Shown: positions 50,605-59,222, numbered from the stretch's first letter. The stretch: 64,000 nucleotides of DNA from CAYNRA01 sp046296415 (GCA_046296415.1 JBKBLN010000001.1:1519978-1583977), one strand, 5' to 3'. A program made the numbers and translations. The notes: generated by a model not told the origin, from the letters alone.

Positions 50605-52529
50605 ATCCGGTTATTTGGTCACCTTCTCCTTCCTTTATGTCTTCTAGTCATTTACATCATTTTTTGCAAAAGCTAGTAGAGAACCACAAAATACCGAAGC
50701 CTTTGTATAAAGATGCATGGTATTGGAGCATTGAAAATCCAGCTGACTTTTGGATGTTTTTAGCGCAATATTTTGATTTGAACTGGCAACCTGCACAAGT
50801 TTTGTCAGGGAAAATGCCTTATTGTACTTGGTTTGAGGGGGTGCAAGTAAATTATGCCCAAGAAATTTTCAAACGAAATCATTCCCACGATTTAGCCATG
50901 ATAGCTTGGAACGAGTCGGGACTGGAAAGACGCTACACCTGGGAGATGGTTGAAAATCAGGTGGCTCAGGTGGCCCACTATCTGAAAGCAAAGGGGGTGA
51001 AATCAGGTGATCGTGTGGTTGGGTATGTAGGAAATACCCCAGAGGCTAGTTTTGCGTGGTTGGCTACTATTTCGTTGGGTGCAGTATGGTCATCGGCTTC
51101 ACCCGATTTTGGTCAACAAAGTGTTTTGGACCGATTTGGTCAAATCGAGCCGACCATCCTGATTGCCACTACTCAGTATCAGTATGGTGGAAAAATGTTT
51201 GATCGATCCGATGTCGTGGCCGAACTGATGAAAGGCCTGCCTACCCTTCGAGATACCGTTGTGCTTGAGGATTCCAATTCTCTACCGTCAGTCACCACCT
51301 GGGACTCCATTTTGAACCAGAAAGAGGTAGAACCCCTCCAATTTACACAAGTTCCGTTTGAACATCCCATGTGGGTTTTGTATTCCTCTGGGACAACCGG
51401 TATGCCTAAAGCGATTACCCATAGCCAGGGTGGAATGTTGTTGGAACACCTCAAATATGTTCATTTGCACGCTGATGTACATCGTGGTGAGCGTTTCTTC
51501 TGGTACACTACTACAGGTTGGATGATGTGGAACTTTATCCATGCCACGTGGTTAGCGGGGGCCACCGTAATGCTTTTCGATGGAAATCCTGCCTATCCAT
51601 CTCTAGAACAACTTTGGAAAAAGGTGGAGGAATACCAAATCAATCATTTTGGAACCAGTGCCGCTTTTATTTTAGCCAGCTTGAAAGCGCAAGTGTCTCC
51701 TAGAAATTGGGATTTGTCTAGTTTACGGCAAATTTCTTCAACCGGTTCTCCTCTGCCTGCGGAGGGATTCGATTGGGTTTATAAGGAAGTAAAGTCCGAT
51801 GTTTGGCTGACCTCTATGTCGGGTGGGACAGATGTATGTACTGCGTTTGTTGGTGGAAATCCGCTATTGCCTGTGCATCAAGGAGAAATACAATGTGCTA
51901 CCTTGGGTTGTTCATTGTATGCAGCCAGTGAGTCGGGGGCCTTTGTGCAAGGAGAGGTTGGCGAAATGGTCATTACCCAGCCGATGCCGTGTATGCCGAT
52001 TTATTTTTGGAATGATCGTCACAAATCAGCCTACCACGAAGCTTATTTTTCAACCTATCCCGGATGGTGGAGGCACGGAGACTGGGTAATCACAAAGTCG
52101 AATCTAGGACTTGAAATTTTAGGACGTTCAGATGCTACACTGAATCGATTTGGCATTCGGATCGGAACCAGTGAGATTTACCGCTCCGTAGAAAAGCTGG
52201 ATTATATTCAGGATAGTTTGGTGGTTAACATTGAAAATGAATCTGGTGAATCTACGATGTGGTTATTTGTCCAAGTAAAGGACCCAACCGTGCCACAAGA
52301 TCGTTTAAGAAAAGAGGTGGCAAATCAACTTCGTCAAGATTATTCACCCCGTCATGTGCCGGATCACATTGCCTTGGTGAGTGAAATTCCGTACACGATT
52401 TCGGGTAAAAAAATGGAATTACCTGTGAAGAAGATTTTGAAAGGTGTTCCGATCGAAAAAGCCGCGACGGCAGGGGCCATGCGAAATCCTAGTTCGCTAA
52501 AGCAATTTGTTCAATTCGCACAAATTTAG
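50601..52529 (+). CDS. acetoacetate-CoA ligase
   Basis: The product is 642 residues of the ANL superfamily. The N-terminal acyl-CoA synthetase segment (DFWMFLAQYFDL, MPYCTWFEGVQVNYAQEIF) and the AMP motif WVLYSSGTTGMPKAITHSQGG are typical; later TSMSGGTDVCTAFVGGNPLLPVHQGEIQC and GWWRHGDWV, and the catalytic Lys region IPYTISGKKMELPVKKIL, match acetoacetyl-CoA synthetase specifically. It activates the acetoacetate produced by FahA. It overlaps the TetR gene by 4 bp; its stop shares TTAG with the convergent small membrane protein gene. Confidence 0.93.
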   Translation: MNPVIWSPSPSFMSSSHLHHFLQKLVENHKIPKPLYKDAWYWSIENPADFWMFLAQYFDLNWQPAQVLSGKMPYCTWFEGVQVNYAQEIFKRNHSHDLAMIAWNESGLERRYTWEMVENQVAQVAHYLKAKGVKSGDRVVGYVGNTPEASFAWLATISLGAVWSSASPDFGQQSVLDRFGQIEPTILIATTQYQYGGKMFDRSDVVAELMKGLPTLRDTVVLEDSNSLPSVTTWDSILNQKEVEPLQFTQVPFEHPMWVLYSSGTTGMPKAITHSQGGMLLEHLKYVHLHADVHRGERFFWYTTTGWMMWNFIHATWLAGATVMLFDGNPAYPSLEQLWKKVEEYQINHFGTSAAFILASLKAQVSPRNWDLSSLRQISSTGSPLPAEGFDWVYKEVKSDVWLTSMSGGTDVCTAFVGGNPLLPVHQGEIQCATLGCSLYAASESGAFVQGEVGEMVITQPMPCMPIYFWNDRHKSAYHEAYFSTYPGWWRHGDWVITKSNLGLEILGRSDATLNRFGIRIGTSEIYRSVEKLDYIQDSLVVNIENESGESTMWLFVQVKDPTVPQDRLRKEVANQLRQDYSPRHVPDHIALVSEIPYTISGKKMELPVKKILKGVPIEKAATAGAMRNPSSLKQFVQFAQI

Positions 52530-52759
52530 CGGTGTCGTCTTCGGTATTTAAACGTGGCACCCGATGGACGCTGGCACTCACCAGCGCTGCACCCAGCGTT
52601 CCAAATACTTTGGAATAGAAAACCAACCCCCAAGATATACAAGAAGGGATTGTGTTGAAGCCAGATCGCCGCGAGAATTGAGATCGATCCAACCAACGCA
52701 TGTGAAATCCGGACGAATGTCCAAGGCATCTTTAGCCTAAATAGCAGAGCTGAAAACAT
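52526..52759 (-). CDS. small Cys-containing membrane protein, DUF2892-like
   Basis: The product is 77 residues from ATG at 52759 (or 67 from 52729). It has the pattern RISHALVGSISILAAIWL, a second helix LYILGVGFLFQSIW, then NAGCSAGEC and a basic tail, matching the Bacteroidota family of YgaP-like proteins with a Cys pair after the second helix. A longer open frame reaches 52936 but its N-terminal part is antisense to the polyketide synthase gene. Function unknown; probably redox or sulfur related. It is the second such protein in the window. Confidence 0.68.
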   Translation of the reverse strand: MFSALLFRLKMPWTFVRISHALVGSISILAAIWLQHNPFLYILGVGFLFQSIWNAGCSAGECQRPSGATFKYRRRHR

Positions 52760-52822
52760 CGCTATATTTTTTCTTTTAAACCGATCTGGCCTTTTTTTCG
52801 TTCCTATAGGAAATGGTTCCTC

Positions 52823-53863
52823 ATGGCGGTTTTGACAGCTCTGCACACAGCAGTTCCTAATCATGTCCACAATCAACACGATATTGCAACATTTATGTCG
52901 CATTATCTTTCCCTTCCTGATGTTCAGGGGCGTCAATTGAACTGGATGTACAGACGAAGTGGAATTAAAACTCGGTATTCATGCTTACCCGATTTTTCTT
53001 CGTCTTCTGCCTATTTATTTGATAATCAAGAGTTTGTTTCCATAGATACCCGTATGGCGCTTTATGAGAAAGAGGCATTAAAGCTATCTCTTGAGGCCAT
53101 TCAACCACTGTCTTTGGAAGGAATTACCCATTTAGTAACCGTATCTTGTACGGGTATGGTGGCTCCTGGTTTGGATATTCAATTGGTGAAGGCCTTGGGA
53201 CTTTGCTCTCAAGTTGTCCGAACCTCCGTGAATTTCATGGGTTGCTATGGGGCCTTGCATGGGTTGAAACTGGCGCAGGCCTTTTGTGATGCCCAAAAAA
53301 ATGCCCGTGTTCTGGTGGTTTGTACCGAACTATGTACACTCCACTTGCAGCGCGCCACTGACTGGGAATCCTTGACTTCTGCCTTGTTGTTCGGTGATGG
53401 TTCTGCTGCGTGTATCGTCGAAAGTGACTCGGGGCAACCTGGAATGGTCCTTAAAGGCTTTTTCTCGGATATTGCCATCTCGGGCGAAGAAGACATGGCT
53501 TGGCGGATTTCCTCGACCGGATTTTTAATGCGACTTTCGAGCGAAATACCTAAAAAGTTGAAAATACCGCTTGCTTCCTTGGTTCAGCGCGCCTTGGGTG
53601 ATGAACTAAAACAAGTAGATTGGCTAATTCATCCCGGAGGAAAAGATATTTTGGAGGCAACCCAAAAGGCTCTGGGTTTGGAGTCATCGGATCTAACACA
53701 TTCTTACCAGGTATTGAAGGACTTCGGAAATATGTCCTCGCCAACCATCTTATTCGTTTTGGCAGCTTGGATGAAAACGAACCCTAATAATCGAAAAGCC
53801 TTTTTAGCCGCATTTGGACCTGGAATTACGTTGGAATCATTACTAATTCATACACGTGCCTAA
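52823..53863 (+). CDS. type III polyketide synthase (chalcone/alkylpyrone synthase-like)
   Basis: The product is 346 residues. The catalytic triad is complete: Cys141 in TSVNFMGCYGALHGLK, His270 in WLIHPGGKDILE and Asn303 in DFGNMSSPT; the C-terminal AFGPGITLESLL is also typical. These homodimers extend an acyl-CoA starter with malonyl-CoA and cyclise to pyrones, resorcinols or phloroglucinols. The gene overlaps the following methyltransferase by 8 bp, so product methylation is likely. The product is unknown; related Bacteroidota clusters usually also have an FAD-dependent oxidoreductase, which is missing here. Confidence 0.94.
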   Translation: MAVLTALHTAVPNHVHNQHDIATFMSHYLSLPDVQGRQLNWMYRRSGIKTRYSCLPDFSSSSAYLFDNQEFVSIDTRMALYEKEALKLSLEAIQPLSLEGITHLVTVSCTGMVAPGLDIQLVKALGLCSQVVRTSVNFMGCYGALHGLKLAQAFCDAQKNARVLVVCTELCTLHLQRATDWESLTSALLFGDGSAACIVESDSGQPGMVLKGFFSDIAISGEEDMAWRISSTGFLMRLSSEIPKKLKIPLASLVQRALGDELKQVDWLIHPGGKDILEATQKALGLESSDLTHSYQVLKDFGNMSSPTILFVLAAWMKTNPNNRKAFLAAFGPGITLESLLIHTRA

Positions 53864-54536
53864 TTTTAAACAGCGACATGGGGGACCCGAGTTAATGGAT
53901 CAACCTGATATCCCCAAAGTAGACCTCCATCAAAATCTCCGAGAGTTAGCCACGATCAATACCTGGCTAGGTGGACATTCAGCAGTTTGGGCTGGATTTA
54001 AGGCCTTATTTAAACCGAATATGTGTGTCGTCGAGCTAGGGTCAGGTGGGGGTGATAATTTAAAATATCTTCGTAGCCGCTCATCGGACCAATGGACTGG
54101 AATAGGGGTTGATTTAAAACAAGATTGTACTGATTTTGCACAAGGTTTGTCGGTACGCGATCTCCATTTTAAAACTTTAGATTACCGAAATTTTCAACCA
54201 CCGAGCCACATACCAACGCTTATGTACACATCCTTGTTTTGTCATCATTTCAGTGATGAAGAACTTCTTGAGATGCTGAAATGGCTTAAAGAAAAGGCCA
54301 CGGCGGGATTTTTTATCGCCGACTTACACCGACATCCCTTGGCTTATTGGTCCATTCTATTTTTGACGCGTTGTTTTTCCTCCTCTTATTTGGTAAAGAA
54401 TGATGCTCCTTTGTCTGTTTTAAGAGGATTTAAACGGAATGATTGGATCAAACTGTTGAACTCTGCGGGAATCACTCAATTTCAAGTCAAATGGATATGG
54501 GCTTTCCGATGGGTAGTGATTGTTCCCCCTCAATGA
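53856..54536 (+). CDS. SAM-dependent methyltransferase paired with the type III PKS
   Basis: The product is 226 residues from a GTG at 53856. The N-terminal part (PELMDQPDIPKVDLHQNLRELATINTWLGGH) is a hallmark of the methyltransferases that follow type III PKS genes in Bacteroidota and supports this start over the ATG at 53895. Motif I is VVELGSGGGDNLKYLR; then IGVDLKQDC, LMYTSLFCHHFSDEELLEML. It probably methylates the polyketide. The last 7 bp overlap mtaB tail-to-tail. Confidence 0.9.
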   Translation: MPNFKQRHGGPELMDQPDIPKVDLHQNLRELATINTWLGGHSAVWAGFKALFKPNMCVVELGSGGGDNLKYLRSRSSDQWTGIGVDLKQDCTDFAQGLSVRDLHFKTLDYRNFQPPSHIPTLMYTSLFCHHFSDEELLEMLKWLKEKATAGFFIADLHRHPLAYWSILFLTRCFSSSYLVKNDAPLSVLRGFKRNDWIKLLNSAGITQFQVKWIWAFRWVVIVPPQ

Positions 54537-55861
54537 ACGACCACGGTGTCAGGTTCAATGACTTCAGCGAGGCCATCTGGACGAATTTCGTGAATCAAAA
54601 CCGCTCGGGTTTCATTGACAAGGAGAGGGTCATATTTAACGCGTACGCGCACATAGTTCTCTGTCCAACCTAACAGGGAATCATCTTCTATCTCCTCCTC
54701 AAATAAAACGGAATGACTTTTCCCGACTTGGCTTTCGTAAAAGAACCTTTTTTTCTTCTCCGAGAGAATGTGGAGCATTTTTGACCTCTCGGATCTTTTG
54801 GCTGAGGGTACGGAAGGCTTAATGGTTAAAGCATGGGTATTTGCTCGTTCAGAATAGGTAAACACATGGAGATACTGGATATCGAGCTCTTGCAAAAACT
54901 GATATGTTTCTAGAAAAAGTTCGTCCGTTTCCCCAGGGTGTCCCACAATGACATCCACACCAATACAGGCATCGGGCATTGCGGCCTTAATAGCGTGCAC
55001 ACGATCCACATACAATTCTCTTTTATAACGTCTTCTCATATAACCCAGGACGGCATTGGAGCCAGACTGAAGGGGGATGTGAAAATGAGGTACGAATCGT
55101 TTGGATTGGGCAACAAATTGAATGATCTCGTCTGTTAAAAGATTGGGCTCTATGCTGGAAATTCGGAAGCGCTCAATACCTTCCACCTCGTCTAGCGCTT
55201 GGATGAGTTCAAAAAACGTTTCCTTTCGTTTTCCTTGTTGAATACCAAAATCACCTATGTTGACCCCGGTGAGTACAATTTCCTTTACACCCGAAGCTGC
55301 AATTTTTTGTGCCGCTTGCACTACATGGGCGATGGAATCGGAACGGCTACCACCCCTAGCCATTGGGATGGTGCAATAAGAGCAAGGATAGTCACATCCA
55401 TCTTGAACCTTTAAAAATGTCCGTGTCCGGTCATGCAAAGAATAGGATGCATGGTACTCAAGGGGCTCTTCGATGGAGGTATGATGTATTTTTTCCTGGG
55501 GGAGAAGAGGGACGGCGGGTTTTTCAAAATCACCTAGAAGGTCGACTAATCTGAATTTCTCTGCTGCCCCCAACACCGCATCCACTCCTTCTATGGAGGC
55601 AATTTCGGCGGGTTTTAGCTGGGCATAACAACCGATGATGGCGACATAGCCATTCGGATTAATTTTTTGAGCCTCTTTTACAATTTTCCGACATTTTTTA
55701 TCGGCCTGTTCAGTAACGGAACACGTATTGATAATGAAAATGTCAGGCGAATCAGAGAAGGGAACTTTCTGATACCCTTTTTCTTCAAACATGCGACCGA
55801 TGGTCGAGGTCTCGGAAAAATTTAATTTACAACCTAGGGTGTAGAAAGCAACCTTTTTCAT
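54530..55861 (-). CDS. mtaB: tRNA (t6A37) C2-methylthiotransferase
   Basis: MtaB converts t6A37 to ms2t6A37 in tRNAs that read ANN codons. The 443-residue product from ATG at 55861 has the UPF0004 domain (KVAFYTLGCKLNFSET, IFIINTCSVTEQADKKCRK, IIGCYAQLKP; three cluster cysteines), the radical SAM motif CDYPCSYCTIPMARGGSRS, and a C-terminal TRAM domain. GCKLN and the ALTIKPSVPSAKRSERSKML segment mark MtaB, not MiaB. The in-frame ATG at 55948 lies within the promoter and terminator region. Confidence 0.94.
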   Translation of the reverse strand: MKKVAFYTLGCKLNFSETSTIGRMFEEKGYQKVPFSDSPDIFIINTCSVTEQADKKCRKIVKEAQKINPNGYVAIIGCYAQLKPAEIASIEGVDAVLGAAEKFRLVDLLGDFEKPAVPLLPQEKIHHTSIEEPLEYHASYSLHDRTRTFLKVQDGCDYPCSYCTIPMARGGSRSDSIAHVVQAAQKIAASGVKEIVLTGVNIGDFGIQQGKRKETFFELIQALDEVEGIERFRISSIEPNLLTDEIIQFVAQSKRFVPHFHIPLQSGSNAVLGYMRRRYKRELYVDRVHAIKAAMPDACIGVDVIVGHPGETDELFLETYQFLQELDIQYLHVFTYSERANTHALTIKPSVPSAKRSERSKMLHILSEKKKRFFYESQVGKSHSVLFEEEIEDDSLLGWTENYVRVRVKYDPLLVNETRAVLIHEIRPDGLAEVIEPDTVVVH

Positions 55862-55923
55862 GCGATGGTAAAAGAACGAATTTGGTAATAAACGGAAATC
55901 GAGATCAAATCGTTTCCTCACCC

Positions 55924-55931
55924 CAAAATTA
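55924..55931 (-). promoter_or_regulatory. mtaB promoter, -7 box TAATTTTG
   Basis: Perfect TAnnTTTG on the minus strand, 62 bp upstream of the mtaB ATG, with TTG 21 bp further upstream (53-55 in 55953-55955). The -33 part lies within the loop of the glnA terminator. Confidence 0.5.
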
Positions 55932-55938
55932 CAAAGAA

Positions 55939-55969
55939 AAAGCCCCAATCACCAAGTGACTGGGGCTTT
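55939..55969 (-). terminator. terminator after the type II glutamine synthetase gene
   Basis: Stem aaagcccca/tggggcttt with a 13-nt loop; on the minus strand followed by a T-rich tract. 17 bp after the stop. Confidence 0.78.
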
Positions 55970-55985
55970 GATATGTGAAATTGGC

Positions 55986-56999
55986 TTAGATTTTAGCCGT
56001 TTTAACCGTTTTGATGATCCGGGCAGCTACTTTGTAAGGATCAGCGGCTGAGTTAGGACGACGATCCTCCAACCAGCCTTTCCAGCCTTTTTGAACAGTA
56101 GCTACAGGAATCCGGATGGAAGCTCCTCGATCAGAAACGCCATACGAAAATGAATCGATAGAGGCAGTTTCGTGTTTTCCTGTCAAACGTAGGTGATTAT
56201 CAGCACCGTAAACGGCGATGTGTTCTTTGACGAATGGACGGAAAGCTTCGCAGATTTTTTCGTAGGTGGATTTATCACCACAGGTCCGTAGAGTGGTATT
56301 GGAGAAATTGGCGTGCATTCCAGAACCATTCCAGTCGGTGTTCCCTAATGGCTTACAATGGTAATTGATCGCGACACCGTATTTTTCGCCAATGCGCTCT
56401 AGTAGGTAGCGAGCAACCCAAATTTGGTCACCTGCCTCGGCTGCACCTTTGGCAAAGATTTGGAACTCCCATTGTCCAGCTGCTACCTCGGCATTGATAC
56501 CTTCAACATTTAAACCTGCTTCCAAACAAGCGTCTAGGTGCTCTTCAACGATTTCCCGTCCAAACGCATTTTTGGCACCTACCGAACAATAGTATGGACC
56601 TTGAGGTGCCGGATAACCGTTGGCTGGGAAGCCAAGCGGACGATTGGTTTCAGGATCCCACAAGAAATACTCCTGTTCAAATCCAAACCAAAAATCATTA
56701 TCGTCGTCGTCAATTGTCGCCCGACCATTCGACTCGTGCGGTGTACCATCTGGGTTCAATACTTCACACATGACTAAATACGCATTCTTGCGCTGAGGAT
56801 CTGGGCAAATGAACACAGGATTTAATAAACAATCGGAAGAACCTCCTTCAGCCTGCTCGGTGGACGAACCATCAAACGACCATACAGAACAATCTTCTAA
56901 TTTACCTGAAAAGTTGTCTTCAATTTTGGTTTTGCTCCGTAGGCTCTGTGTGGGTTTATACCCATCAAGCCAGATGTACTCAAGTTTAGCTTTAGCCAT
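55986..56999 (-). CDS. glnA: glutamine synthetase type II (eukaryotic-type)
   Basis: The product is 337 residues. GSII enzymes are short (about 330-370) and decameric, unlike bacterial GSI (about 470). Seen: EYIWLDGY at the start, WSFDGSSTEQAEGGSSDCLLNPV, FGFEQEYFLWD (metal Glu), CSVGAKNAFGREIVEEH, NAEVAAGQWEFQI, GSGMHANFSNTTLR and the C-terminal DRGASIRIPV, EDRRPNSAADPY. Makes glutamine from glutamate, ammonia and ATP. It has its own promoter and terminator. A second, type III, synthetase lies 2.3 kb away on the other strand. Confidence 0.96.
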   Translation of the reverse strand: MAKAKLEYIWLDGYKPTQSLRSKTKIEDNFSGKLEDCSVWSFDGSSTEQAEGGSSDCLLNPVFICPDPQRKNAYLVMCEVLNPDGTPHESNGRATIDDDDNDFWFGFEQEYFLWDPETNRPLGFPANGYPAPQGPYYCSVGAKNAFGREIVEEHLDACLEAGLNVEGINAEVAAGQWEFQIFAKGAAEAGDQIWVARYLLERIGEKYGVAINYHCKPLGNTDWNGSGMHANFSNTTLRTCGDKSTYEKICEAFRPFVKEHIAVYGADNHLRLTGKHETASIDSFSYGVSDRGASIRIPVATVQKGWKGWLEDRRPNSAADPYKVAARIIKTVKTAKI

Positions 57000-57344
57000 G
57001 ATAGTATTTAATTAAGAGTGATCGGTTTTCGAACGTCAGAATGTGATAGCAAATATAGAACTGTTTTCAATATAAAATTACTCAGATTTAAAAAAAGCTT
57101 AGATAATATTCTAAGTTATTGAAAAAATGCAATAAATTATTTGAATTCGACAGGACTATATGTGAAATTACATGTCAAAATTACCTCTAAATTGATAAAA
57201 ACCACAGTTTAGATCGAAAAAAAATAAAAATGAAGACTCTATTTTCACAATTCGAAAAAATAAATCCAATTCAATGGATAAATTAAACATCAGAAGCGCT
57301 GTTTTGAAAAAATTATAAATATAAATATTTAAAGAATTAATCAT
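57000..57344. other. AT-rich leader region of glnA
   Basis: A strongly AT-rich stretch of about 340 bp with a -7 box for glnA near its left end. I see no RNA gene or clear operator; a possible 18-codon frame at 57230-57286 is unsupported. Confidence 0.5.
57050..57057 (-). promoter_or_regulatory. glnA promoter, -7 box TATATTTG
   Basis: Perfect TAnnTTTG on the minus strand, 50 bp upstream of the glnA ATG at 56999. No clear -33 motif. Confidence 0.5.
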
Positions 57345-57379
57345 AAAAAAACGGGAGCCTGAATGGCTCCCGTTTTTTT
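57345..57379 (-). terminator. terminator after the degenerate sulfatase-fold gene
   Basis: Perfect stem aaaaaaacgggagcc/ggctcccgttttttt around tgaat, 15 bp after the stop; bidirectional in form. Confidence 0.9.
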
Positions 57380-57393
57380 TAAGTGGATTGGCT

Positions 57394-59181
57394 TTATTCT
57401 AGATCAATCCAGGATTGTTGGACTTTTTGCTGCAAGGCCAATCCTTGCTTTCGGTCACGTCTCTCCAAATTGCCGGTAAGCAATAGTCGTTTTTTTTCTA
57501 AAAAGTCGTACATCCATATTCCTTGGGGTTTGATCAAGACCATCCCATTCTCTCCGGTAAAAAATGCCCAAGAACGGGTATTGGATGCCAGGAGATTCCG
57601 ACTATTTTGGAAAGGGTAGGGGAAGTGCCCTAGTTGTCCTAGCAAGGTTGCGGGGAGGTCAGACTGATTCCCCATTTTGGATATAGTGGCTGGCACATCT
57701 TCTTTCAGGACACCCCCCGTCCAATACATAGTGGTTTGTAAATTCGTGAGGGGGTCATTGGCAATCAAGGCACCCTTTAAAGGTAAAATGATCACCAGCG
57801 TCTCTTTCCACCAGGTCGTTTGTTGTGCTTTGATTAAAAACTGCTCAAGATGTGGAATACCAGACCGATTGTAGGTGGAGGCTTTGCTCGGTTTCAAGAG
57901 TTGTTGGACTGTCCAAGGCTCTGAATCTTCCGCCCACAAAAAGAGAGTACTGAAAAAGGGTTGCGATTTTTCAAGCGCGTGATCCATTAAAAAGCGATCG
58001 TAAAGAAGAACGTCCGTTTCGTCTGATTTGCCTGTCCAAAGCTCGGGTGAAAAGTCGGTACGGTCAACTATTTGCGAGTAATCGGCGGCTAATGCATGGG
58101 GTTTTAAAAGGGAAGAGCGACGAACGGGTGGTAACGAATAAAATTCGGTGCGATATCCCAATTCAAACATCCGTTTGGAAAGAAATGGCATGTGAGTCAT
58201 TTTTCCGGGTTCCAAAAATACTTGACTTCCAGACGGGGCTGAAAAACCATTCATCACAGCCAATAAGCCCTCCTCGACGTGATCGGAGTTTGCATAGACA
58301 AAGGGAAAGCGGATGGATTTTGCCGGTAGGGTTTCGGATAACAAGCTAGGATCCAACGGACGATCCGTCAGAATCATCAGCACGTTCGGTTGTTTTGTTT
58401 GGAGAAGTTGGAGAGTGTTTCCACCAGACAAAAACAATTCTTGCCAAGCTTGTTGAGCTTCTGTTTTAGGTAAATAAGTAAAATTATTTGTGCGGTCTAC
58501 TGGGTGGGTCATAGAATATAAAAGATTCCACGTGGGATTCAGCGCTGCATCGTTGGCAAAATTGTTTTTTGAAAAATAGACGCTGGTTGGGGATAACCAA
58601 GAGGTCCCGATTCCCCCGCGTACGGGCACCCAAAGCAACGCAATGAAGAGACCAACTACCCCCATAAAGGGCCAATTTTTGATGAAGTTCCAACCATAAA
58701 TTCGGTCGGCAATGATCCGGTAAACGATATAGAAGGATAAGATAACCAATAATATAAAGGATACAAAGAGGGCCCCAAGTGGTGACGACTTGGCCGAAAA
58801 GTAGGCCTCAGAGGCAGAGGAAAGGTAGGTGATTGGAGTTACGTCCAACCGATTTCCCCAGACAGAATATACCTCGAGATCGGCAACTGTAAAAAATATA
58901 ATGACAAAAACGGATAAAAAGGTATAGGTAAATACAAATCCTTCAAAAATACCTTTTCGTAAATAATTGGAAAATCCTACCAAGACATAGGGAACTACGC
59001 ACAGATAACCCGCCATGGAGAGATCGAGTCGCATCCCGTTTCGGAAAATACCATACACCATCTCGAGAGTCAGCTCCTTGGTGTCCAAGATATGGTAGCT
59101 AAGAAAAATAATGCGGGCTGCTTGAAACAGAATTACCCAAAATAGGAAATAAATAATCAAAAATTGAATCCGCTGCTTCAT
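57394..59181 (-). CDS. membrane protein with LTA-synthase/sulfatase fold, catalytically degenerate
   Basis: The product is 595 residues: five membrane helices (about 5-30, 55-75, 80-100, 135-155, 170-190), then an extracytoplasmic alkaline-phosphatase-superfamily domain, the layout of LtaS/OpgE/MdoB-type phosphotransferases. RLDLSMAGYL and WGNRLDVTPITYL are shared with that family. By eye, the active-site residues are altered: NVLMILTDRP (266-275) keeps only Asp273 for the metal Glu, the nucleophile Thr is Val302 (HVEEG), the His of SSHEP is Ser420 (DSEP), and the ADHG motif reads PLKG (467-470). The frame is intact, so it looks like a conserved pseudoenzyme and not a decayed gene. Role unknown. 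Confidence 0.82.
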   Translation of the reverse strand: MKQRIQFLIIYFLFWVILFQAARIIFLSYHILDTKELTLEMVYGIFRNGMRLDLSMAGYLCVVPYVLVGFSNYLRKGIFEGFVFTYTFLSVFVIIFFTVADLEVYSVWGNRLDVTPITYLSSASEAYFSAKSSPLGALFVSFILLVILSFYIVYRIIADRIYGWNFIKNWPFMGVVGLFIALLWVPVRGGIGTSWLSPTSVYFSKNNFANDAALNPTWNLLYSMTHPVDRTNNFTYLPKTEAQQAWQELFLSGGNTLQLLQTKQPNVLMILTDRPLDPSLLSETLPAKSIRFPFVYANSDHVEEGLLAVMNGFSAPSGSQVFLEPGKMTHMPFLSKRMFELGYRTEFYSLPPVRRSSLLKPHALAADYSQIVDRTDFSPELWTGKSDETDVLLYDRFLMDHALEKSQPFFSTLFLWAEDSEPWTVQQLLKPSKASTYNRSGIPHLEQFLIKAQQTTWWKETLVIILPLKGALIANDPLTNLQTTMYWTGGVLKEDVPATISKMGNQSDLPATLLGQLGHFPYPFQNSRNLLASNTRSWAFFTGENGMVLIKPQGIWMYDFLEKKRLLLTGNLERRDRKQGLALQQKVQQSWIDLE

Positions 59182-59192
59182 AGGTATTTATT

Positions 59193-59222
59193 TTTGCGAA
59201 TGGATTAATTCACGTATTTTTG
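59193..59222 (+). promoter_or_regulatory. promoter of the type III glutamine synthetase gene
   Basis: TTTG (59193-59196), 18-bp spacer and a perfect -7 box TATTTTTG (59215-59222). An additional TATTTTTG copy is at 59189-59196. The leader to the ATG at 59329 is about 100 nt. Confidence 0.55.

Noticed and set aside
52760..52936. N-terminal extension of the small membrane protein on the minus strand
   Set aside because: Overlaps the start of the type III PKS on the other strand and is Cys/Arg-rich noise; the family-like part starts near 52759 or 52729.
57230..57286. 18-codon frame MKTLFSQFEKINPIQWIN in the AT-rich glnA leader
   Set aside because: Such short frames are expected by chance in AT-rich DNA; there is no promoter or conservation evidence.
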